This document shows, one piece after another, positions 6,634 to 11,966 of a stretch of 11,966 nucleotides of DNA. A model generated the notes under the pieces. That model had not been told where the DNA came from. It saw only the letters and a program-made list of their open reading frames with translations, and made no database searches. A program made the position numbers and the translations under genes. Origin of the DNA: Komagataeibacter kakiaceti JCM 25156 (lineage in GTDB: Bacteria > Pseudomonadota > Alphaproteobacteria > Acetobacterales > Acetobacteraceae). The number at the start of each line of letters is the position of its first letter. The stretch's first letter is position 1. The stretch spans positions 1 to 11,966 of the forward strand of contig NZ_BAIO01000034.1 in the NCBI RefSeq assembly GCF_000613305.1, read 5' to 3'.

Positions 6634-7548
6634 ATGCGCCGACCGCCCTTCGACCTCTGGCAACTGCTGTGTGTGCGGGCAATCGCCGAGCACGGCAGTA
6701 TCCACAGTGCGGCGCGTTTCCTGAACACAAGGCAGTCGGCCGTCAGCCGTTCCCTGCACAAGCTTGAGGAACGACTGAATATCAGGCTGTTCACCCGCTC
6801 TCCGGTTGGCGCCGTCCCGACCGTGTTCGGTCGGGAATTCGTCCTGTGGACCCAGATGATCCTGGATAACGTAGCTGGCATGAACGCTCGCGCGCGGCGG
6901 ACGGGCAAGGGCGAGAATGGCCAGATCTCCATCGGAGTCCAGACCTGCGTGCTGCCCGGAAGACTCTCGACCTTCACGGCGGAATTCCGCACTGCACACC
7001 CCGATATCGTCTTTTGCTATTCCGAAGGTACAGGCAAGAGATTGCTGCGGCGCCTCCAGAGCGGGCAGATCGATTTCGCTGTTGTCACACGCCGCACCCT
7101 GGTGCCCGCCTTGCGGGTCACGCCTCTGTGGAGCGACCGCATCGTAGCTGCACTCCCCGCCGGTCATCCTCTCGCGACACGACCGGAAGTGTCCTGGGCG
7201 GACCTACGTCATGAAATATTCCTAATCGGACGTGATAATGCCGGTCAGGATTTCAAAGAACTTATCCGGCGAAAACTCGGTGAGACCGATATCCATCCCA
7301 GAATCCGCCGTCATGATATCGGCAGCAATCGGGTTGTCGCACTCGTCCAGAACAAGGAAGGCATCGCGCTGCTTCCGGCCTCGTGGCTGCCGCTGATCCG
7401 CGATCAGCATGGCCACGACATAGCGATCAAGGAAATCCGTGACGCAGGCGGTTCCTCCCATCTGGAATTCGGCATTGTCTGGCGGCCCGACAATGAGAAT
7501 CCCTGCGCCCAAACCTTCGCCCGATATATCGAAGCCCACGTACCCTAG
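6634..7548 (+). CDS. LysR family transcriptional regulator
   Basis: This 304-residue protein has normal LysR architecture. The winged helix-turn-helix spans about 5-64 (HGSIHSAARFLNTRQSAVSR, then LEERLNIRLFTRS). The periplasmic-binding-protein-like effector domain spans about 93-300, with typical segments ISIGVQTCVLPGRL, GQIDFAVVTRR and KEGIALLPASWLPLI. The effector is not evident. The start at 6634 is the only ATG after an in-frame stop at 6625, and no good ribosome-binding site is visible. It follows the GST gene by 60 bp and could share its transcript. The last base of its TAG stop is the first base of the insertion sequence. Removing the element would give TAA at the same codon, so the insertion leaves the protein unchanged. 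Confidence 0.92.
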   Translation: MRRPPFDLWQLLCVRAIAEHGSIHSAARFLNTRQSAVSRSLHKLEERLNIRLFTRSPVGAVPTVFGREFVLWTQMILDNVAGMNARARRTGKGENGQISIGVQTCVLPGRLSTFTAEFRTAHPDIVFCYSEGTGKRLLRRLQSGQIDFAVVTRRTLVPALRVTPLWSDRIVAALPAGHPLATRPEVSWADLRHEIFLIGRDNAGQDFKELIRRKLGETDIHPRIRRHDIGSNRVVALVQNKEGIALLPASWLPLIRDQHGHDIAIKEIRDAGGSSHLEFGIVWRPDNENPCAQTFARYIEAHVP

Positions 7549-7564
7549 GCGCTGTCTGCATTCA
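7548..7564 (+). repeat. IS left terminal inverted repeat
   Basis: GGCGCTGTCTGCATTCA matches the right end read inward at 16 of 17 positions. The transposase stop codon (TGA on minus) lies inside this repeat at 7564-7562. Confidence 0.88.
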
Positions 7565-8318
7565 CCGTAGCCAGATCATGGCGCATGCGAGATGGACGAA
7601 TCCCATGAAGGCGGGGAGCGTTTTCTCGCATCGCAAGGCGATTCTGCGGAAGCGCTTGAGTTTATTGAAGAAGCATTCGACTTGGTGGCGTTCCTTGTAG
7701 AGGCTCCAATTGATCGGAGGCACGGTGGCGCGGCTGGGATTGGCCTTGATCTGAGCGGTTGCGCGAGATCATCAGCTATGAAGGCGCGTAGCGGGTCCGC
7801 GTCGTAAGCGGCGTCGGCGATGACATGGCCCACGCCCTGCAAACCGGACAGGAGAGCCTCGGCCTGGGGTCGGTCGCCGTATTGTCCCGGCGTCGGATGG
7901 ATCCGCAGCGGGAGGCCAATCGCATCGACGACAGCATGCAGCTTGGTTGTCAGCCCGCCGCGCGAACGACCGATGGCGGCAACTTCAGCCCCCCTTTTGC
8001 GCCCGTCGCATCGGCATGAACCTTCGAGATGGTGCTGTCGATCAGGACATATTCGAAGTCTGGAGTGTCGGCCAAGGCATGGAAAAGTCTTTCCCAGATG
8101 CCCGCGTGCGACCAACGTCGAAAACGAGCGTGAACCGCGGTCCATTTGCCGAACACGTCCGGCAGGTCGCGCCAGCGCGCCGCATTGCCGGCCATCCACA
8201 AGATCGCATCCACGAACAGTCGATTGTCGACGCCGCTCCGCCCGGGCGTTCCGAGCCGGCCGGGAAGATGGCCTTCGATCCGGCTCCATTGCTCGTCCGT
8301 CAGTGTCCGTCTGCTCAA
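7562..8318 (-). pseudogene. IS5-family transposase, two-frame (OrfA/OrfB), with a further frameshift
   Basis: OrfA starts at TTG (8318) behind a strong GGAGGG. It contains the DUF4096-type N-terminus LTDEQWSRIEGHLP and the first catalytic aspartate in LIDSTISKVHAD, and ends at 7950. The rest of the DDE domain continues one frame over from the A4G6 run: AIGRSRGGLTTKLHAVVDA, then the second aspartate in VIADAAYDAD. Near 7761-7767 the frame breaks again. The expected ending YKERHQVECFFNKLKRFRRI, with the catalytic glutamate, then FMGFVHLACAMIWLR, is in the third frame and stops at 7562. Restoring one G there (CTCGGCGCA for CTCGCGCA) and using the -1 shift gives about 252 residues, normal for the group. 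As written, no single product contains all three catalytic acids. Confidence 0.82.
7989..7998 (-). other. Slippery run at the transposase OrfA/OrfB junction
   Basis: On minus the sequence is AAAAGGGGGG, within codons GCA AAA GGG GGG CTG. A -1 slip here joins GAKGG to AEVAAIGRSRGG, the order expected for IS427-group transposases, many of which use programmed frameshifting. A single G missing from the run in this sequence would produce the same picture, so the site may be either natural recoding or another undercalled homopolymer. Confidence 0.6.
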
Positions 8319-8372
8319 GGTTTGCCCTCCATCGACAGCCTTGAATCAGAACTTCAACTCCAAAGGAATCCC

Positions 8373-8389
8373 TGAATGCAGACAGCACC
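8373..8389 (-). repeat. IS right terminal inverted repeat
   Basis: Read on minus it is GGTGCTGTCTGCATTCA and differs from the left end only at the third base. It is followed outward by TA and then by the lysR/DUF2274 junction sequence. Confidence 0.88.
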
Positions 8390-8406
8390 TAAAGCTACCC
8401 CGGAAG

Positions 8407-8640
8407 CTACTTTTCCGACGACGCTCCTTTTTCATTTCTCCGTGCCCTCGCGAACCCCTTGTCCGACATCATGAACTGCCGGAGCATGGGCGCGACCAGC
8501 CGGGCCGGGTCCATTGCCCCATCGTTGCCGGAAAGAAGTGCTGCATAGGCAAGCAGATCGCGATGGATATCGGGAGGTAACGCCACGGTCATTCTGACCG
8601 GTTTCTCGTCGGGGATTTCTCTGATCTTTAGTTCCGTCAT
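8407..8640 (-). CDS. DUF2274 domain-containing protein, last gene of the trb operon
   Basis: This 77-residue protein is of the DUF2274 family, which regularly follows trbI in alphaproteobacterial conjugation operons. The recognisable pattern is TELKIREIPDEKPVRMTVALPPDIHRDLLAYAALLS followed by PARLVAPMLRQFMMSDKGFARAR. The core around VRMTVALPPDIHRDLLAYA resembles a ribbon-helix-helix unit, so DNA binding is possible but unproven. Its ATG overlaps the trbI stop (ATGA, 8637-8640), and GGAGG lies 9 nt upstream inside trbI. The function is unknown; co-translation with the secretion genes suggests a role in transfer or its control. The insertion sequence begins 17 bp beyond its stop. Confidence 0.85.
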   Translation of the reverse strand: MTELKIREIPDEKPVRMTVALPPDIHRDLLAYAALLSGNDGAMDPARLVAPMLRQFMMSDKGFARARRNEKGASSEK

Positions 8641-9829
8641 CGTGGATTTCCTCCATTCTGATAGGGTTTGAGTAGCAGATCGTGCCCGACCAGAACGGTG
8701 AACGGCAGTCCGGGCCGGTCGATCAGCGTCGGCTGGACGTTCAGGCTGCGATCGATCAAACGGTTGCCGACCATGGAAAACCCATTGCTGGCGCCTGAGC
8801 GGATTGCCTGCATCAGATTGTTCTCGTTCCAGGACGTCCCGGCTTCGGAGCCCACGCTGAGCAGGGTCGTGACCAGGGCAGCATTGAAAAGCTGGCCCCA
8901 GTGGTTGTTCACCTCGTCGGACAGGCCGGACTGACCGATGGCGTCACCGCCGGGCAGCTTCTCCAGCACCAGGCTTTCGCCGTTCGGGAAAATCAGCCGG
9001 GTCCAGATAATCTGTGTCCGCTGCTGTCCGAAGGAGACGCTGCTGTTATAGGCCCCGAACAGCGTGCTGCCCTGCGGGATCAGGAGATAACGGCCTGTCG
9101 CGCTGTCATAGACGTTCTGGGTCACATGGCCCACGATCTGGCCCGGCAGGTCGGAGCTGATTTTCGTGTTCAGCGCACCCGCGATCACCGTGCCCGCCTG
9201 GAGGATATAGGGCGAGACCAGCGGCATGATGCGGTCGGGGCTGGTTGTCGCGCGATCCGGCTGCCCCTCCAGGAAGGCAATGTTTCCGGCCTGTGGCCCG
9301 GTCGTGGCGGACGCCCGCCCCTGAGAGGCAGGAGCGCCCGACGCGGGCGGGATCGCCTGTTCGCTGGCACGGTCATGCTCCCCCGTCTGCACGAACAGCC
9401 GGCTGGCGATCGCGGCTCGATCTCCTGCGCGGCGCGATGGTCTTCGGTGCCGGAGGCCGCCTTCCCCTGCCCTTGCGCATGCAGGATGGCGCGCCCGAGG
9501 TCACCGGGCAGTGCGGGACCGAGTTTCGGCACGGTATTGCCGACATAATCTGAAGGCAGGCCCGCCAGCCCATCGGCCGAAGGACGCACATCCGTGTCCT
9601 GACTGGCAGCGGGCGGGGCTTTGTGGCTGCTGTTCTCCAGCGCGTAGCCAAGAGCCAGACCAATGGCGAGCATCCCTGCCCCACCGAGCGCCCAGACCAC
9701 GGTGCGGTTAAGACGCACCACACGTGGCCGTTCCGCCCGTAGGCGCAGATCGGGCGGTGGTGATACGGAATTTCCCCCTGTGGAGGGGGCCGCAGAATTT
9801 TCGTCCACTATCGGTGCTTGCCCGCTCAT
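8637..9829 (-). pseudogene. trbI: Frameshifted conjugal transfer protein TrbI (VirB10-like)
   Basis: TrbI is the VirB10-like scaffold of the mating-pair channel, spanning the inner membrane and joining the outer-membrane core. The N-terminal part shows a Pro-rich cytoplasmic tail and one membrane segment, TVVWALGGAGMLAIGLALGY (43-62). The C-terminal part has the VirB10 beta-barrel signature: LQAGTVIAGALNTKISSDLP, GQIVGHVTQNVYDSATGRYLLIPQGS and GYNSS-like GAYNSSVSFGQQR. The frame breaks at about 9414-9417. QEIE is followed by nonsense in one frame, while IASRLFVQTGEHD continues in another. Restoring one G (GAGGCCGCG for GAGCCGCG) gives one 397-residue protein, a normal TrbI length. The start overlaps the trbG stop and the stop overlaps the DUF2274 start, both ATGA. 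If the break is real, the conjugation channel is defective. Confidence 0.88.
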
Positions 9830-10827
9830 GTCCGCCGTCCATCGGTTCGAACAATGCGCACCCGTTGCTCGGAATGCTTGTCACCCAGCCGCAGTTCGGC
9901 GGCAGCGAACAGCCGGTCCACGATCATCCAGTTCTGCCGCACCCGGTAGTTGGCCAGTTCCGGGCCGCCATCGGCTCCCAGCACGAACAGAGGCGGCAGT
10001 TCCCCCTGCCCTATGCCGGCCGGAAAGGCGATGTAGACCTTGTGACCATCATCGAACGCCCGGCCGGGCAGCCAGGGCGGCGTGCCGCCTTTCACCGACT
10101 GGATGGCATAACGGAAATTCAGCGCGTTCAGGTCCAGCCCCGCATCCACTGGAGCAGCATCATCGGCCGCATTGTCCTGCCGATGCAGGGCAATCAGGTC
10201 ATCCTCGGGATACTCCCACGACACCGATGCCATGTAGGTCTCGGGCGTGGAGCGTAGTTCCGCCAGATAGGTATGCCGATCCGTGTTGACGATCAGATTG
10301 GTGGTGAGGTCCGGCCGCGTCGGCTTGACCAGGATATGGATGCGTTTTGTCGCCCCTGCCCCGCTCTCGGTATCACCGATGATCCAGCGCACCGTGTCAC
10401 CTGCCGCCACAGGCCCCGTGCCCACCAGCTTTTCACCCTGCTGCAGCATGATGTCGGTGATCTCACCGGGCGAGGTATAGACCTGATAGAGCGCCCCCGG
10501 ACTATAAGGATAGACCTGCACGGCGTTGATGAAGCCTGCGCGCGTGGGCTGGATGCGCGCCGCCAGATTGGCCTGCGTCACGCGCGCGGTCGGATCGGCG
10601 ACTTCGGGGGGCGGATGGACCGCACGTCGTGAGGGCAACGGCTTGAGCTGCCCCGGCAGGGGAAGCGGTCTCGGGACTTCCACTACCTGCACCGGTTTCG
10701 GCGGGTCCGGCAGACGTGTCGCCTGAACAGCGTCATCGTAACGGATGACAGGCGGATGGTAATGCTGCGCACATCCGGCCAGGGGCAGGACAAGCAACGG
10801 CAGGACACGAAGAGCGCGACAGATCAT
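9826..10827 (-). CDS. trbG: Conjugal transfer protein TrbG (VirB9-like lipoprotein)
   Basis: This intact 333-residue protein is of the TrbG/VirB9/CagX family, a component of the outer-membrane core complex of the type IV secretion system. The N-terminus is a lipoprotein signal, with hydrophobic LRVLPLLVLPLAG ending at Cys19 (lipobox LAGC), as in other TrbG proteins. A proline-rich linker (about 38-80) is followed by the VirB9 domain: VQVYPYSPGALYQVYTSPGE, DIMLQQGEKL, HILVKPTRPDLTTNLIVNTD and the C-terminal segment LPPLFVLGADGGPELANYRV with NWMIVDRLF. AAGGAG lies 8 nt before the ATG. The start overlaps the restored trbF stop and its stop overlaps the trbI start, so the operon is tightly coupled. 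Confidence 0.95.
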   Translation of the reverse strand: MICRALRVLPLLVLPLAGCAQHYHPPVIRYDDAVQATRLPDPPKPVQVVEVPRPLPLPGQLKPLPSRRAVHPPPEVADPTARVTQANLAARIQPTRAGFINAVQVYPYSPGALYQVYTSPGEITDIMLQQGEKLVGTGPVAAGDTVRWIIGDTESGAGATKRIHILVKPTRPDLTTNLIVNTDRHTYLAELRSTPETYMASVSWEYPEDDLIALHRQDNAADDAAPVDAGLDLNALNFRYAIQSVKGGTPPWLPGRAFDDGHKVYIAFPAGIGQGELPPLFVLGADGGPELANYRVRQNWMIVDRLFAAAELRLGDKHSEQRVRIVRTDGRRT

Positions 10828-11515
10828 TGGCCCAGCTCCTTCGACCAGTTGATGGCGGAGACGTAGATGCCAGAGGGTTTTTCCGCAGATGATCGGCGTC
10901 GCGCGGCGTGCGCAGCACGACCGACACGATGGCGGTCCAGCGCTCGGTGCCGGTAAACGCCCCGTCGCGGTAATGCCGCTCGGTCCAAGCGACGCGAAAG
11001 CTGCCGGGCGAAGCCCGGATCACCGAGGCGATATCCACCTCGACCTGCTCGTGCCCGATGCGCGAGAACGGATCATTGAGGCGGGCATAATCGTTAAGCG
11101 CCTGCGCACCCGACGTGGTTGTGAAATCATAGGCGCGGAGCCAGTTCTGCCGGACCACCACCGCATCGGAGGACAGGGAGCGGACGTCGTGGACGAACTG
11201 CGCCAGATACCAGGCGATCTGCGGATCGGCGGGCATATAGGCCGCTGTCGCGGGGGCCACGACCTGCGCCTGCCCCAGCCGGTCGACCTGCACGACCCAC
11301 GGCGTGATGGTGCCGCGCGCGGATTGCCAGACCAGCCCTACGCCAAGGCCTGCGGACAGAAACAGGGAGCCGAACGCCATGAGCCGCCAGTTACGGGCTT
11401 GGATGCGGGCGGAGCCGATCCGTTCATCCCACGCCTGCGCTGCCTTTTGATACGGTGTCACCGGTTCGGGCGTGGTCCCGTAGCGTGTGGTCGAGCGACG
11501 GAACATCGTCCTCAT
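10824..11515 (-). pseudogene. trbF: Frameshifted conjugal transfer protein TrbF (VirB8-like)
   Basis: TrbF is the VirB8-like inner-membrane assembly factor of the conjugative channel. The sequence shows the family's opening RYGTTPEPVTPYQKAAQAWDE, one membrane helix at about residues 44-63, then the periplasmic NTF2-like domain with WVVQVDRLGQAQ, RSLSSDAVVVRQNWLRAYDF and RWTAIVSVVLRTPRDADHLRKNPL. Near 10870 the frame slips. The expected ending GIYVSAINWSKELGQ lies in the next frame, followed by a TGA that overlaps the trbG ATG. Restoring one G (CTGGGCATC for CTGGCATC) gives 230 residues, the normal length. Without it, translation runs 91 bp into trbG and ends at 10733. The start is ATG 11515 (ATGA overlap with trbL) or ATG 11506, which has better AAGGA spacing. 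Confidence 0.88.
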
Positions 11516-11966
11516 TCCTTTTCCGACAGATCGATGGAGGAAGATCCGCCCCCGCCGTCGGCGGAGCGAATGACATGCGCGGCCTCGGCAGCATGGGCGG
11601 CGGCGTTACGGCGCTTCATCTTCTGCGCCCAGCGGGGCGAATGACCGTCGGGACTGCCGCCTTCACCACCACCCGTTGGGCCGCTGCCGTTACCCGACGG
11701 ATCACCGGACTGCCCGCCGTTCGCATCGGACGATGACCCACCCGTGAAACGTCCGCCCGTCGCGGTGAAAGCGCCTCGCGCGCCTTCGCCGTAGCTCTGC
11801 TTCATGGCGGTCGCTGCGGAAGACATTTTACTCTTCACGGCATTTGCGGCAGCACTGCCCGGCGCCCGGGCGACACCGCCCAGACCAGCCGCCATACGGG
11901 CACCGGCACTGTCACCGGCAGCGTTCATGGCTCCCATGGAATAAGCCGTATTGGCTGCACCCGCGA
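11512..11966 (-). CDS. trbL: Conjugal transfer protein TrbL (VirB6-like), C-terminal part, runs off the right edge
   Basis: The frame is open to the window end; an internal methionine at 11937 is not the true start. What is visible is the low-complexity cytoplasmic tail typical of TrbL proteins. It is Ala/Gly-rich (SAGARMAAGLGGVARAPGSA), then a Gly/Ser/Asp-rich linker (about 11660-11770), and a basic segment WAQKMKRRNAAAHAAEAAH ending in DLSEKE. TrbL is a polytopic inner-membrane channel component, and its membrane helices would lie beyond 11966. Identification rests on this tail plus position directly before trbF, which is the canonical order. Its TGA overlaps the trbF ATG by 4 nt. The remaining trb genes (B, C, D, E, J) are expected to the right. 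Confidence 0.85.
   Translation of the reverse strand, partial: AGAANTAYSMGAMNAAGDSAGARMAAGLGGVARAPGSAAANAVKSKMSSAATAMKQSYGEGARGAFTATGGRFTGGSSSDANGGQSGDPSGNGSGPTGGGEGGSPDGHSPRWAQKMKRRNAAAHAAEAAHVIRSADGGGGSSSIDLSEKE

Larger units (their letters stand above)
7548..8389. mobile_element. Insertion sequence, IS5 family (IS427-like group), 842 bp
   Basis: The element is bounded by 17-bp terminal inverted repeats with one mismatch (7548-7564 and 8373-8389). It is flanked by a TA dinucleotide on each side (7546-7547 and 8390-8391), consistent with the TA-type target duplication of the IS427 group. It carries one transposase on minus in two frames. The insertion separates the convergent ends of lysR and the DUF2274 gene, which would otherwise be about 15 bp apart. 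The transposase appears broken, so this copy may be mobilisable only in trans. Confidence 0.88.

Noticed and set aside
7820..8375. Plus-strand open frames of over 140 codons across the IS and into DUF2274
   Set aside because: They are antisense to the recognisable transposase, rich in Arg/Pro, and lack a domain or a ribosome-binding site. They are GC-driven shadows.
8392..8410. Direct repeat AAGCTAC at 8392-8398 and 8404-8410 beside the IS
   Set aside because: It lies entirely on one side of the element and so is not a target duplication. Seven bases is too short to interpret; the TA at both IS ends is the better duplication.
9245..9829. Long extension of the trbI N-terminal frame past 9400 to 9185
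   Set aside because: After the break near 9415 this frame becomes an Arg/Pro/Ser-rich stretch with no TrbI features, while the real VirB10 domain continues in the neighbouring frame. It is an artefact of the frameshift.
10733..10870. Extended C-terminus of trbF running into trbG
   Set aside because: The last 46 or so residues are out of frame and unlike any TrbF ending. The true ending GIYVSAINWSKELGQ is visible one frame over and stops on the trbG start.
10889..11644. 251-codon plus-strand frame antisense to trbF and trbL
   Set aside because: The opposite strand encodes clear TrbF and TrbL. This frame shows no family features and crosses the gene boundary, so it is a high-GC shadow.
1..11966. 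CRISPR array, rRNA, tRNA or a phage-defence cassette
   Set aside because: I found no regularly spaced repeats, cloverleaf-like ends or conserved rRNA segments, and no nuclease, toxin-antitoxin or defence family among the readable genes.

Overview
The window (about 12 kb, mostly GC-rich) looks like an alphaproteobacterial accessory region. The gene families are all common in acetic acid bacteria (Acetobacteraceae such as Gluconobacter, Komagataeibacter or Acetobacter). That placement is inferred from gene content and composition, because no rRNA or species marker is present. The left two thirds (1-7548) hold small redox, detoxification and regulator genes. The right third (8407-11966, minus strand) is the distal end of an IncP-type conjugative transfer operon. 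An 842-bp insertion sequence separates the two parts.

Layout, left to right. The end of an unrecognised gene (1-129, +) is followed by a YbaK/ProX-type tRNA-editing protein (215-676, +). A medium-chain oxidoreductase (954-1969, -) carries one frameshift and is divergent from a small MerR regulator (2044-2391, +); the gap holds a perfect 16-bp palindrome inside a long-spacer promoter. Next, all on minus, are a decapitated glutathione S-transferase joined to foreign sequence (2440-2949), a fluoroacetate-dehalogenase-like alpha/beta hydrolase (3018-3911), a GNAT acetyltransferase (4168-4620), a LOG-family phosphoribohydrolase (4677-5273) and a TetR regulator (5270-5857) whose stop codon overlaps the LOG start. 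Divergent from tetR is an intact glutathione S-transferase (5968-6573, +), with a palindromic operator between them, and then a LysR regulator (6634-7548, +).

The insertion sequence (7548-8389) is of the IS5 family, IS427-like. It has 17-bp inverted repeats, a TA target duplication and a two-frame transposase. It sits inside the lysR stop codon. Beyond it, in transcriptional order on minus, are trbL (partial, running off the right edge), trbF, trbG, trbI and a DUF2274 gene. Each junction is a 4-nt ATGA overlap (trbF-trbG once its frame is restored). These encode the VirB6-, VirB8-, VirB9- and VirB10-like parts of the conjugative type IV secretion channel, so the window probably lies at the edge of a plasmid or integrative conjugative element.

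The most notable pattern is that four otherwise well-conserved genes (oxidoreductase, transposase, trbI, trbF) are each broken by the apparent loss of a single G of the coding strand in a short G-containing run. Restoring one base in each recovers a normal-length family member. This points either to systematic base-calling errors in the source sequence or to recent decay, and anyone using the annotation should treat those breaks as unverified.
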